A DNA stretch of 29,798 nucleotides from Thermoplasmata archaeon (GCA_021793945.1 JAJYRT010000005.1:1-29798); one strand, 5' to 3'; positions 7,267-20,342 are shown, counted from the stretch's first letter. Numbers and translations are program-made. Notes: a model not told the origin generated them from the sequence alone.

Positions 7267-7827
7267 CTACCCAAAGGTTTCCTCAATCTTCCGGAATTTT
7301 ATCTCCTTTACCCTTTTTTCAAGATACTGGTAAACTGACCTGTGCTTCTTTCCTGCGATTATCATCGCTATGGCTTCCCGTGAATACTGGATTGACACAT
7401 AATCCCCTATTATGGATACCGTATCCCCATATACAGAAATCCTTGTAGATGTGAGATCTTCAATAACCTTTCTTGTTTTGCCATCCCTGCCTATAATTCT
7501 CCCCTTCAGTTCCTCAATTCTCCTGGAACCTGGTTTCGCAAATTCTCTCAGCGAGACTACTATGAACTGCATGTAGTCATCAAATAGTGTCTTTGCGATC
7601 GCCGGATTGAATCCTCTGGCTATGGCCTGCACTGCACTAATCGAAAGAGTAGCCTTCAGCGCGTCTCCTCTCTGGTCGACCGATACGTTTCCATCGACTG
7701 AGTCCACCGAGAGCTTCACCTCACCAAGGGTTTCAATCTCCTTCTTTGTCTGGCCCTCCTTCCCGATCATTATCGGTATCCGTTCCTTTGGTATCTTTAC
7801 CGTGCCTATTTCCAACTCAGCTTTCAC
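7267..7827 (-). CDS. KH-domain ribosome-biogenesis protein, Pno1/Dim2 type
   Basis: This 186-residue RNA-binding protein has two KH domains. The GxxG loops are GKEG at residues 22-25 and GRDG at 113-116 (within RIIGRDGKTRKVIE). This matches archaeal homologues of eukaryotic Pno1/Dim2, which bind the 3' end region of pre-16S/18S rRNA during small-subunit maturation. It is the third gene of a run with aIF1A and rio1, a gene set often found together in archaea. Its start lies inside the 3' end of rio1, an 11-base overlap, which implies translational coupling. Rio1 and Pno1 homologues act in the same late 40S/30S maturation steps in eukaryotes, so the linkage makes functional sense. Confidence 0.88.
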   Translation of the reverse strand: MKAELEIGTVKIPKERIPIMIGKEGQTKKEIETLGEVKLSVDSVDGNVSVDQRGDALKATLSISAVQAIARGFNPAIAKTLFDDYMQFIVVSLREFAKPGSRRIEELKGRIIGRDGKTRKVIEDLTSTRISVYGDTVSIIGDYVSIQYSREAIAMIIAGKKHRSVYQYLEKRVKEIKFRKIEETFG

Positions 7828-8575
7828 TCCTTATATATGCCATGAGGTCTTCAGGCGTGCAGTCGACGCCTAACTTAATGAAATAATGCGTTATATTCTT
7901 TACGTCCCTTTCGAGGAAGAAATCAGCGGATGGGTGCTTCCTGGATACTGACTGCCCAAAGTCTATGAAGTAGGGTTTCTTCCGGTAATACAGGATATTG
8001 TATTCGCTCAGGTCCGCGTGAATCAAGCCTGCGTCACGATACAGCTTTCGCATGTAACTTCTTACCTGCCCATATACCAGCTGGGGATCGAAAACCGCAT
8101 CCCTGAGTGCGGGAGCCGGGGAAGAGGCAGTGCCTATGTATGACATAAGGAGAAGATTCCTGTGGTAGGCTATTGGCCTGGGACAGGTGATGCCTGCACC
8201 CCTTGTCGCATCGAGGTTTGTATATTCCTTCTTTGCCCAGATAAATACCAGGTTTGACCTGTTTATCCTCTCCCTCGCAAATCTGTAGTCCCCCTCTATG
8301 TAGATCCCTATATTTGAAAACTTGAGGGTAGACATCTTGTATACCTTGAGCACAACGGGTTTCTTCTTCATGTATGCCTTGAATATAACGGATTCCTTCC
8401 CGCTGGATATTGGGAAATCTATGTAATCTATTCCTTCCCTGCTGCTGAGTTCGTAGATGGACATCAGCGTCCGCTTATCAAAAACCAGTCCGGAAGTCTT
8501 CCGGTCCATGTTGAAGCTGTTTAGGAATTCTCCAGAGTCAATAAGCTGCTTCAGTGCGGATCTTTCTTCTGTCAT
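7817..8575 (-). CDS. rio1: RIO1-type atypical protein kinase/ATPase
   Basis: This RIO-family enzyme acts in small-ribosomal-subunit maturation. Numbering from ATG 8575, it has the nucleotide-loop SSGKES (57-62), the ATP lysine in VVLKVYK (K77), the catalytic loop HADLSEYN (186-193, D188 and N193) and the metal-binding Asp of IDFGQS (D205). The long flexible region after LKFSN is typical of RIO1 rather than RIO2, and no N-terminal winged helix of RIO2 is evident. Two starts are possible: GTG 8581 overlaps the aIF1A stop by four bases, and ATG 8575 follows a GTGA sequence. I prefer the ATG. The gene ends inside pno1. Confidence 0.9.
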   Translation of the reverse strand: MTEERSALKQLIDSGEFLNSFNMDRKTSGLVFDKRTLMSIYELSSREGIDYIDFPISSGKESVIFKAYMKKKPVVLKVYKMSTLKFSNIGIYIEGDYRFARERINRSNLVFIWAKKEYTNLDATRGAGITCPRPIAYHRNLLLMSYIGTASSPAPALRDAVFDPQLVYGQVRSYMRKLYRDAGLIHADLSEYNILYYRKKPYFIDFGQSVSRKHPSADFFLERDVKNITHYFIKLGVDCTPEDLMAYIRSES

Positions 8576-8577
8576 GC

Positions 8578-8907
8578 TCACTTAAAAATATTTATGACTT
8601 CAGGCAGGAGGTTATTTCTGCTCAGGTAGCTTGCCTGTGTCTGTGTGTACCTGTACACTACATCCGCTCGCTCATTCTGAAATTCCCACGGCTTTACTAT
8701 AACGAGGTCATGCTCCCGTATCCACATGCGTTTCTTCATTTTACCGGGTATCCTGGAATTCCTTGTAAATCCATCCTCGCACATGACAGTCAGCCTTGAG
8801 GCTCCTGACAGTTTTTCAACTAGACCGAACATTTCCCCCTTCCTCTTGTTGGGAAGGATGACTCGAACCTGTTGATCATTCTCATTAGCCTGGCTGTTGG
8901 AATTCAT
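8578..8907 (-). CDS. Translation initiation factor aIF1A
   Basis: This 109-residue OB-fold factor binds the A site of the small ribosomal subunit and promotes 48S-like complex assembly with initiator tRNA. The core reads VRVILPNKRKGEMFGLVEKL, then LTVMCEDGFTRNSRIPGKMKKR and IREHDLVIVKPWEFQ, a clear match to archaeal IF1A. The frame is open upstream to 9048, but ATG 8907 gives the family length and the expected short hydrophilic N-terminal tail. A TATA-like GTTTATATTC at 8934-8943 is centred 32 bases before it, giving a leader of about six bases. It heads the operon aIF1A-rio1-pno1. Confidence 0.92.
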   Translation of the reverse strand: MNSNSQANENDQQVRVILPNKRKGEMFGLVEKLSGASRLTVMCEDGFTRNSRIPGKMKKRMWIREHDLVIVKPWEFQNERADVVYRYTQTQASYLSRNNLLPEVINIFK

Positions 8908-8933
8908 GATTAGCCTACATGCATTGGAAGGCT

Positions 8934-8943
8934 GAATATAAAC
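8934..8943 (-). promoter_or_regulatory. TATA-like element of the aIF1A-rio1-pno1 operon
   Basis: The minus strand reads GTTTATATTC about 32 bases before the aIF1A ATG. It rules against the longer reading frame, because the box would then lie inside the gene. Confidence 0.5.
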
Positions 8944-9064
8944 ATGTCCCAGTTTCAGCGTGCCAACTCTAATCTGGATATTCCCTGTTGATCGCCAAAT
9001 CAACGCGCCAGCCGGTACCACAAACTGCTGGACTGAGAGGCTGTGCATCGGAGGAATTATTAAG

Positions 9065-10297
9065 CTAAGCGAGTGCTAGAATCCCAAAGAGAACCACAAA
9101 GGCCAGGCTGGCCCAGTACATGATTTCCCTCTTCTTTCCTGTGGCGTATTCCCTCATTACCCTTCTGTTCTTGGATATCAACCCCATCATAACAGCGGGT
9201 CCTATGAGAACAAACACGAACAGTACCAGTAGGTATAACACGGCATTTATGAGCAGGGACTGAGGAATGATCATGGCAGTTATCAATGCGGGTAGGCTCT
9301 CCATGATGTATACTGAATTTGCCCTGTTCCTCTTAAGTCCCAGTGCTTCAACAAGCCCCCACGCGCTACCCATGGAAATTACAACCAGAGCCAGGAAGGC
9401 AGCCCCTATGAGGCCTATGCCGAAGAGATACGGGGAATAGCTGTTGGCGACCACGGAGAGGGCACCTGCCAGCTGACGGGCAGATGCGAAATTTGTACCT
9501 GATCCAACGCCGCTCATGGTCATCTCAACTACAACCATCAGCAATTCACTTACGGCTGCTCCTGCAAGTGTTTCCTTGCGCATCGAACTCAGGGCATTTC
9601 TGGTAAATGATCTGGAAACCTCGCTTGTCAGACCCTGCCCGGAAAGCGAGATATCACTTTTCCTTACCTTGCTGACCTTCTCTGCGGTGGCGGAAGTCTG
9701 GAAGAACAGCATGAACGGCATTATCACCGCACCAACGTTAACGGCCAGTATGAACAGGTAATCGGGTGTAGCCGCTATATAAACTGGATTGTAGGCTACT
9801 ATCCCCCTTATGAGAAGCGTGGCAACAAACGATACGATTAGCACTGAGGATGTTGCGAGGAGAATTATTTCCGTGGTGCCATACTTCCTCTTTGTAACAA
9901 TCAGGATATGAAGCATGTAGACAAGGGGAAGGGCAAGAAGCGTGGAAATACCCAGAAGTTCCAATCCGATTGCAATGCCTATATACTCTACGGCGTATGT
10001 TACCATATCGGTTACCACCATCGGAACAGTCATGATCATTGTGGTACGCTTGCTGTAATTCTCCCTGATCACCTCCCCAAGACCCTTCTCCGTTACCGTG
10101 CCAATCCTGCCGGAAGCTTCCTGTATGAAAAAGAGTGGTATTATCAGGATCAGCATAAACCATATGAGTCCGTACCTGAACAGCGCGCCAGTCTCAGCTG
10201 CTCCAAGTGTGCTGCTCGCATCCATGTCAGCAATCATTACAAGCCATGCGGGGCCGAAAAATTTCAGGTAACGCTTCACTCCCTGAATGGAAAGCAA
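9065..10297 (-). CDS. NRAMP-family divalent metal transporter, variant metal-site motifs
   Basis: This 410-residue polytopic membrane protein has about 11 hydrophobic segments. The NRAMP fold is recognisable from FFGPAWLVMIADMDASST in helix 1 and VGAVIMPFMLFFQTSAT in helix 6. Canonical proteins have DPGN and MPHN there; this one has DASS (D26-S29) and MPFM (M193-M196). The Asp and Met ligands persist, while the Asn and the His of those motifs are lost. Substrate is therefore uncertain; Mn2+ or Fe2+ import is only the family default. The start is a TTG preceded three bases upstream by a full GGAGGTGAT Shine-Dalgarno, so this mRNA is leadered. A DtxR-family regulator lies upstream, suggesting control by metal. 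Confidence 0.85.
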   Translation of the reverse strand: MLSIQGVKRYLKFFGPAWLVMIADMDASSTLGAAETGALFRYGLIWFMLILIIPLFFIQEASGRIGTVTEKGLGEVIRENYSKRTTMIMTVPMVVTDMVTYAVEYIGIAIGLELLGISTLLALPLVYMLHILIVTKRKYGTTEIILLATSSVLIVSFVATLLIRGIVAYNPVYIAATPDYLFILAVNVGAVIMPFMLFFQTSATAEKVSKVRKSDISLSGQGLTSEVSRSFTRNALSSMRKETLAGAAVSELLMVVVEMTMSGVGSGTNFASARQLAGALSVVANSYSPYLFGIGLIGAAFLALVVISMGSAWGLVEALGLKRNRANSVYIMESLPALITAMIIPQSLLINAVLYLLVLFVFVLIGPAVMMGLISKNRRVMREYATGKKREIMYWASLAFVVLFGILALA

Positions 10298-10300
10298 GCG

Positions 10301-10309
10301 ATCACCTCC
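10301..10309 (-). promoter_or_regulatory. Consensus Shine-Dalgarno fixing a TTG start
   Basis: The minus strand reads GGAGGTGAT, fully complementary to the archaeal 16S 3' tail, three bases before TTG 10297. This decides the start of the NRAMP gene and contrasts with the leaderless promoters of most first genes here. Confidence 0.8.
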
Positions 10310-10379
10310 ATTGATATTTCCGTCAAAATGCTTATATCCGGTTTGCGACAGAAATACAAAAAGTGCATCATGGCATCAC

Positions 10380-10395
10380 GTAAGGATGTCCTTAC
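10380..10395. promoter_or_regulatory. Palindrome GTAAGGATGTCCTTAC, candidate metalloregulator operator
   Basis: This is a perfect 6+6 inverted repeat with a 4-base centre, upstream of the NRAMP gene. The TAAGG...CCTTA arrangement resembles DtxR/IdeR-type sites. If the TATA-like sequence near 10408-10415 is used, this palindrome would cover the transcription start and could mediate repression by the neighbouring DtxR-family protein. No binding evidence is available. Confidence 0.4.
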
Positions 10396-10458
10396 ATATC
10401 TAATCACTACTTAAAACAATGCCCTGATCTCGACGCCGGGTCGTATTATCAAATCCGC

Positions 10459-10480
10459 ATTACAATTACCTGATTGTAAT
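10459..10480. promoter_or_regulatory. Perfect inverted repeat ATTACAAT-(6 nt)-ATTGTAAT
   Basis: Eight-base arms match perfectly around TACCTG. An overlapping pair, CAATTAC and GTAATTG, spans 10463-10482. It lies about 160 bases before the NRAMP start and 210 bases after the dtxR-type stop. It could be a regulator site. There is no T-run to suggest a terminator. Confidence 0.35.
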
Positions 10481-10690
10481 TGGGATGATCTAGATAAAAA
10501 TGGAGCGCAGAGACCTTGAGTTTATTGACTTCCTCCGGATATAGGGCAGTTTATTTTCAGCATATGGATGAATCTACATCCTTACAGTATCTTCATGCTT
10601 CAAGCGGACGGAGCGCCTACGATATTGCCTGTCAAAGCAATGGATAACCATCAGTTCTCATCTCTTATTCAGGCGACCGCAGGTTATAAC

Positions 10691-11335
10691 CTACCGCGGG
10701 AAGAATTTCATGGCTGCGGCGATATCCTCCGGTATTCTGGATCTTGCGCCCTCATCGCCGAAATATACCCCTCCGTCGTCCCCCACAACAAGATCTGCAC
10801 CTGGCGTTATGGAATATGATTGAAGGTACCTCAGAACTTCATCACTTTCAAAAATTACCCTTGACACTCTCACCTGGCTGTTTTTCCCAATTTCCCGGAA
10901 TGATAGATCATTCGGCTCGGTGACATTCCCCGAAATGTCCGGCACAGGATTTCCGTGAGGACATTTCTCGCATCCGTAGTTATCGCACACAAGGCTGGCT
11001 ATTGTTTCTGTTATTCCGTGCTCTATTCCCATTGCCTCGCTGTCAAGAAGGTCCCATCCCATATTCAGCGCTCGGCTCAGGAGTATTTCTGCTATACGAT
11101 GCTTCCGGAGGAATATATTGGCTTCGTGCTTTCCCTTTTCCGAGAGCACGTATTCACCCTTGCTGGTTCTTTCCACCATGCCTTTGTCAATAAGTATGTT
11201 CATCTCGTCGTAGACACTCTGCCTTGTGACAGAGAAGAATTTTGATATATCATTCAGGGTGGCATATCCCCTGTAGTTTGTGAGTTCGTCTATGATCTTG
11301 AGGTAATCTTCCGCCGTGATGGACCCATGTTCCAT
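10691..11335 (-). CDS. DtxR/MntR-family metal-dependent transcriptional regulator
   Basis: This 214-residue regulator has an N-terminal winged helix (TLNDISKFFSVTRQSVYDEM as the recognition region), the metal-binding and dimerisation domain with RKHRIAE (about 77) and MGIEHGIT (about 103), and the signature CEKCPHGNPVP (about 122). A C-terminal FeoA/SH3-like domain follows. The family binds Fe2+ or Mn2+ as corepressor and usually controls metal uptake genes. The NRAMP transporter directly downstream on the same strand is the obvious target. I place the start at ATG 11335, not at the alternative start codon at 11353, because the TATA-like AATTATAA (11356-11363) is centred 25 bases upstream of it and would crowd the other. 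The transcript is probably leaderless. Confidence 0.9.
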   Translation of the reverse strand: MEHGSITAEDYLKIIDELTNYRGYATLNDISKFFSVTRQSVYDEMNILIDKGMVERTSKGEYVLSEKGKHEANIFLRKHRIAEILLSRALNMGWDLLDSEAMGIEHGITETIASLVCDNYGCEKCPHGNPVPDISGNVTEPNDLSFREIGKNSQVRVSRVIFESDEVLRYLQSYSITPGADLVVGDDGGVYFGDEGARSRIPEDIAAAMKFFPR

Positions 11336-11355
11336 TATGGAGTATTGAAGCAACT

Positions 11356-11363
11356 TTATAATT
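11356..11363 (-). promoter_or_regulatory. TATA-like element of the dtxR-type gene
   Basis: The minus strand reads AATTATAA, about 25 bases before ATG 11335. It selects that start over the upstream in-frame codon. Confidence 0.55.
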
Positions 11364-11504
11364 CTTTACAGATCAACACAGGGGGTGCAATCATTCATGT
11401 AGAGGGGGGACGGAGTGGCGTCAGGATATTGTGTGGCCCAGTCCAGCTTCCGGACCGCACAGAGGTGATAGGTTTATCCCTGCTTTCTGCTTCCCGGAAA
11501 TACG

Positions 11505-11717
11505 ATGAGGCTGTATGTAAGAGTGAGGCACGGCGACAGGAAAATTTCGGAGACTCCTGACGGGATCGATGTGTACACCACTGAACCCCTGGAAAACAAC
11601 CGCGCGAATATTGACGTCATCAAGCAGATCGCAAGAAAATATTCTGTTAACACTTCAAATGTCAGCATAGTCAGCGGATCCAGAAGCAGGAAAAAAATAA
11701 TTGATGTGGAAAAATAG
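11505..11717 (+). CDS. DUF167 (YggU/UPF0235) family protein
   Basis: This 70-residue protein matches the DUF167 pattern: a first strand LYVRVRHGDRK, then DGIDVYTTEPLENNRANIDVIKQIA, then NVSIVSGSRSRKKIIDV, where the family has an EGKAN-like segment and a GxxSRxK motif. It is slightly shorter than many bacterial members (about 95). The function is unknown; the fold is compact alpha/beta. TTTATC at 11473-11478 lies about 29 bases upstream and may be its promoter. It converges on nusA, with 32 bases between stop codons. Confidence 0.8.
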   Translation: MRLYVRVRHGDRKISETPDGIDVYTTEPLENNRANIDVIKQIARKYSVNTSNVSIVSGSRSRKKIIDVEK

Positions 11718-11749
11718 GCGCCTTAAATCACCTGACGCCTGAACCGGTA

Positions 11750-12178
11750 TCACTGCTTAATGTTGAGGGAGTGTATGGGGAAGAACCTTCCGACGGCTTC
11801 CTTGAGTAGCTTTATGTTTCTCCCTTCCTTCCCGATTGCCTTTCCGATCTCGGTGGTCTCAACGGCGACAAGTATGTCAGTCATGTTTTCCTTCCACGTT
11901 ATGTCTATTTCCTTGACTCCGTACCTGTAGAAGAGGTTCTTGACAAACATCAGCAGGTCCCTAGAGGATTCTGCGAGGAGTATGTGCTTGTTGACCTTCT
12001 CCTTCAGTTCTGACACTATGTTCTTGTTTCTGTTGAAAATTTCAGCAAGGCGTTTTTCACCAACTATGAACAGTACCATGTCGTCATTTTCCAGGCATTC
12101 CTTCAACTCGGCGTGGCTAATCCTTTCAAACATGGCTATATAACCCATTATCTTGTTATCTATAGTGATCTCTTTCAT
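11750..12178 (-). CDS. nusA: Archaeal NusA-like KH-domain transcription factor
   Basis: This 142-residue protein is the short archaeal NusA, which retains only the KH RNA-binding domains and lacks the bacterial N-terminal polymerase-binding and S1 domains. The second KH loop is GKAIGKEGRNIKLLKE near residues 111-126. The position directly after rpoA2 is the conserved archaeal location, and supports a role in transcription elongation or antitermination. In many archaea a ribosomal protein L30e gene sits between rpoA2 and nusA, and S12/S7 follow; none is seen here. The GGAG about 13 bases before the ATG may be its ribosome site. It appears to end the polymerase operon. Confidence 0.9.
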   Translation of the reverse strand: MKEITIDNKIMGYIAMFERISHAELKECLENDDMVLFIVGEKRLAEIFNRNKNIVSELKEKVNKHILLAESSRDLLMFVKNLFYRYGVKEIDITWKENMTDILVAVETTEIGKAIGKEGRNIKLLKEAVGRFFPIHSLNIKQ

Positions 12179-12210
12179 TACCTACACGTCTCCAAAAAAA
12201 GCCGGAAAAA

Positions 12211-16393
<4,183 letters not shown>

Positions 16394-16397
<4 letters not shown>

Positions 16398-19300
16398 TTC
16401 ATATCACCCAGATTTAGTCTCATAATTACACCCAGCGAGTTCAGCTCGTCTCGCATCAATTTGAAAGCATAGCTTGTTTCAACAGGGTGAATGTTTCCCG
16501 TATTTCCGCATACCGGGCACCTCAGTGTCCCCTTCCTTCTGTCAAGGATCGCTATGTGCCCGCATTTTTGGTTTCCGCATACGTAAAGAATTGTTCCGTC
16601 GCTCTGGTCCAGGAGCCTATCCTTGATCACCATTGCGGCACCGTGCGCGATCAGGGTATCCCGCTCCATTTCACCAAACCTGAGTCCACCCTGCCTTGAT
16701 CTTCCCTCTGTCGGCTGCCTGGTAAGAATCTGTACCGGACCGCGTGACCTTGCATGGAACTTCCCTGCAACCATGTGGTGGAGCTTCTGGTAATAAATGA
16801 TTCCCGTAAATATGTCAGCTTCAAATTTTCTGCCCGTGATTCCATCGTACATCGATTCCTCGGAAGACTGCCTGAAACCGTATTTCTTGAGCCCGTCCCT
16901 GAGGCTTTTTTCCGGCTCCCCACTGAATATTGTGCCGTCGATGATCTCTCCCTTCATTGCAGAAACCTGACCTCCAATCATCTCAAGTATGTGACCAACC
17001 GTCATTCTGGAAGGAATCGCATGGGGATTTATCACAAGATCAGGGATGACTCCGTCTTCGGTAAATGGCATGTCTTCCTGTGGAACAACTGATCCTATGA
17101 CCCCTTTCTGGCCATGCCTTGAGGCAAACTTGTCTCCAAGTTCAGGGATCCTCTCGCTCCTTACCTTGATTTTCACGACCCTGCTGTTGCTCTCTGAGAC
17201 CGTGAGTATTACGTTGTCCACGAACCCACTCTCATTGGGCCTCATGGTGATGGATGATTCTCTTCTTCTCTGTGGGCCCAGCTTGTCCCCGCCCTCTTCT
17301 AGAAATCTCGGGGGAGATGTTTTTCCTACCAGCACATCGGCACCTTCAACGTAGGATTCAGGGAATATTATTCCGTTTTCATCGAGGTTCTTGTAGCTTT
17401 CTTCAGCTCTAGCACCGAGCACATCGTGTGTAGGGATTTCAAACCTGTCTTCCTGGCCGCCAGGATACCTTCTCTCTTCTGCAGTATAAGTCCTGAAAAA
17501 TGTGCTTCTTCCAAGCCCCCTCTCTACTGCTGCCTTGTTCATTATGAGTGCGTCCTGGATATTGTACCCCTGGTATGATAAAATTGCAACAACAAAATTC
17601 TGCCCAGCGGGCTTCTTCTCATACTTGATAAAATCCATAATTTTTGTCTTGACCAGCGGGATCTGCGGGTAATGAAGAACGTGTCCCCTGGTATCGGTCC
17701 TGATCCTGAAATTCGTGCTGGAAAGGCCGATGGACTGCTTGGTCATAGCTGCAGCCATGGTGATCCTCGGCGACGAATTGTGCTCAGGATACGGCGTAAT
17801 TGATGCGACCACTCCAAGAATCAATGAAGGATCTATTTCAATGTGCGTGTGTTCTTCTGTAAGGAGGCTCTTTCCCTCAAATGTTCCCTTGCATTCCTGG
17901 CACTGCAGCATGACCTTTTCGCTGTCTGCCTCGCCGTGATTGGTCCAGTCGAGTTTGCTTCTGTAAAGGTATATTCCACAGTTGGGGCATCTTTCGGGGA
18001 ATTCGTAGCCATACACCGCAATGTACAGGTTCTCTTCCTCTTCTGCGTCGATCCATTCCATTGCGCCTTTCTTAACAAGGTCTTTCAGCTGGTATTCTCC
18101 ATTATCGAGTTTTTTAAGCATGTCCCTTGTCATGACTGTTGTACTGTTGTTGAGTGTGAGCAGGGGGCGCCTTATCCTTCCCCTGTCGCAGTTGATGATA
18201 ACTTCACGGGTTTCAGGGTCAAATCTCACGTTCACGTCGTCTGGCAGCTTCCCTTTCCTGCGCTCTCCCCGAATCTGGTTAGTCAGGTGGCCGGGGTCGT
18301 CGTGATATCCTATGAAATCGCCGTTGAGATATACTCTTCCGGCATTTGGGTTCTCCTCCAGCACTTCCCTGACATCCATGCCCTTGAGGAATTCAAGCAC
18401 GATATCAGGGTCAATGCCCTCGGTCACGTTGATTATGAGTGCGGCGTTTTTCACCAGTCCACAGTTCTGGCCCTCTGGGGTTTCATTCGGACAAATCCTT
18501 CCCCACTGTGTGGGGTGAAGGTCCCTTGCCTCGAAATGCGGCTGGGATCTGGTCAGGGGAGATATGATCCTCCTCAGGTGGCTCAGGGTGCTGACGTTAG
18601 ATACCCTGTCCAAAAGCTGCGAAACACCCGTTCTTCCACCTATCCAGTTTCCTGTTGCCATTGCATGCAGAATTTTCTGGGTAAGAAGGTCCTGCCTTAC
18701 TGCCGGTCGAAGCCTTATGCCCTTCTTCCGGTTATATGTTCTCTCAAGCTGGTATTTAAGATCCTTCAATACAGACTGGAATGCATTCCTGAATAGCTCA
18801 TCCAGCAAGTCTCCAGCCAGTTTTATTCTCTTGTTTGCAAGGTGATCTTTGTCATCCTCTTTCCTGAGCCCGAGGTTAAGTTCCAGCAATGATCTGGCCA
18901 TTCTTCCCAGGTATATTGCCTTCTTCAGCCTGTCTGCATCTGTGTCCCCGAGATGCGGCAACAGTGACTTGTCAAGCATCTGCGAAACTTTCTTCTCCCT
19001 GAATTCCTTTGCCTGTCCTGCGGCAAACCTCTTTTCTATGTATGATATCGCGTCTTCGTTGTTAGTAATACCATTGGGAGGGAAAATTTTCGGATTTTTT
19101 GCCTCTTCTATATTTGCGTAAATTATTGGGTCCATTTTCTGGACTGTTGATATTGAGTTGTGGACGTCAACGTCCTTCTCAAGTCCGAGGGCCTTCATGA
19201 GTATGACAAGCGGTATGGTTCCTGCCACGCTTGGAATTGATACATTTATTATTCCATCGTTTCCCTTTTCTATGGAGGTCAGTGCCCTGAAGCCGCCCCT

Positions 19301-19990
19301 TTGCGAGAATACCTTCGCAACCTCTATCTTTGATTCATATTTCTCCTCGAACTCCACCAGAATCTTATTCGGAGCAAGGTCTTCCAGTGAAACTATGACT
19401 CTTTCCGAGCCGCCTATGATAAAGTATCCGCCTGCGTCTTCCGGGTCTTCCCCGACGTACTGGAGCTTTTCCTTCCTTGTGGCGTTGATCGGGCCATTGT
19501 TCTTCTCGATGTATGTATCAAGGTTCCCTTCAGCCAGTGTGCATACCTTGGATCTTATCATTACCGGAATATCCCCGATCTTAATCACTTCAGGATCCTT
19601 CTCAACCCCGTCTTCTATTACCCTGAGTTCAAGGTTAATCGGCGCCATATAATTCAGGTCCCTGAGCCTTGCCTCGTTTGGGGTTATCTGGTTGGAAGCA
19701 CCGGATGCCTCCTTGATTTCCGGCCTGTCGACCCATATTGTCGATGGACCTATAGGCCTGTTCTTTTCCCTGACCCTTCCGTACCTGATCTCTATTTTCC
19801 TGTTCTGTGTCTTTGCCGGATCCAGTGTCATTATTCCTGGTTCGCTTTCATCGGAAATCTTTGTTTCGTCCACTATCTGCTGCATTATGTTGTCAGGGTT
19901 GTCCTTTGATGCAACAAAGTAATTCATAGACTCAATCTGATGGTTTACCACGCTCTCTTTCTTAAAAAATATATCAACAAGTTCTCTCAT
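16394..19990 (-). CDS. rpoB: DNA-directed RNA polymerase subunit B (unsplit)
   Basis: This second-largest polymerase subunit of 1198 residues forms one wall of the active centre. It is a single polypeptide, not split into B' and B'' as in methanogens and halophiles. The wall and hybrid-binding region includes [16 protein letters not shown]. The segment [13 protein letters not shown] and [10 protein letters not shown] belong to the catalytic core. A zinc site appears at [10 protein letters not shown], and a C-terminal one at CGNQKCGH with CPVCGN (about 1138-1162). The gene starts inside the rpoH stop (ATGA, four-base overlap) and ends inside the rpoA1 start, so the core subunits are made from one coupled message. 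Confidence 0.97.
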
Positions 19991-20250
19991 TTAAAAACCT
20001 CACCGGTTACAATTCTATAATATGTTGAAAGGCCAACTGTAGGGCTCTTCCTGATTATCTTGATCATTCGGCCGTTCTCAAGGGGGCCATGAATTTCCTC
20101 GAGCGCCTTGACTGCCGGATCGTTCCTGCTAATCTTGGGAAGCAGGTCCTTTGCGACATTTAATTCTTTCAAAATTTTTTGCTCCTCTTTTGCATCAACA
20201 AGATGATGCTCTGGTACCAAATCATGCTGTAATACGTTGAACTTCCCCAT
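19987..20250 (-). CDS. rpoH: DNA-directed RNA polymerase subunit H (Rpo5)
   Basis: This 87-residue assembly subunit corresponds to the C-terminal domain of eukaryotic RPB5. It contains the typical [10 protein letters not shown] near the N-terminus, [11 protein letters not shown] in the middle and the [13 protein letters not shown] end. It opens the polymerase gene run and overlaps rpoB by four bases. The start codon is only 18 bases from the 3' end of tRNA-Lys on the same strand, which leaves no room for a separate promoter between them. It is therefore probably expressed from the tRNA promoter or from an element further upstream. Confidence 0.95.
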   Translation of the reverse strand: MGKFNVLQHDLVPEHHLVDAKEEQKILKELNVAKDLLPKISRNDPAVKALEEIHGPLENGRMIKIIRKSPTVGLSTYYRIVTGEVFK

Positions 20251-20268
20251 CTTAACCGCCGCCTACCG

Positions 20269-20342
20269 CGGGCCCGGGGGGGTTTGAACCCCCGACCACC
20301 TGGTTAAAAGCCAGATGCTCTACCTAGCTGAGCTACGGGCCC
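20269..20342 (-). tRNA. tRNA-Lys (TTT)
   Basis: This 74-base cloverleaf has acceptor arms GGGCCCG and CGGGCCC, discriminator G, anticodon arm CTGG-CTTTTAA-CCAG with anticodon TTT, and a T arm GGGGG-TTCAAAC-CCCCC. CCA is not encoded and no intron is present. A TATA-like GTTTATATG at 20377-20385 is centred about 39 bases upstream, so a 5' leader of roughly 12 bases is expected. The RNA polymerase genes follow on the same strand 18 bases after the tRNA. Confidence 0.95.

Larger units (their letters stand above)
10310..10690. other. Intergenic region between NRAMP gene and dtxR-type regulator with two palindromes
   Basis: About 380 bases without a credible gene. Two candidate minus-strand promoters for the NRAMP gene are visible: TATA-like GATATAAGC around 10331-10337, and TTTTAAGTA around 10408-10415. 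Two perfect inverted repeats are described separately. The stretch 10500-10690 shows no structure I can interpret. Confidence 0.5.

Noticed and set aside
10568..10819. Plus-strand 83-codon frame overlapping the end of the dtxR-type gene
   Set aside because: Half of it is antisense to the conserved C-terminal domain of the regulator, and no family resemblance or promoter is visible.
17843..18796. Long plus-strand open frame (317 codons) inside rpoB
   Set aside because: It is antisense to conserved rpoB sequence, with no recognisable domain and no promoter or ribosome site of its own.
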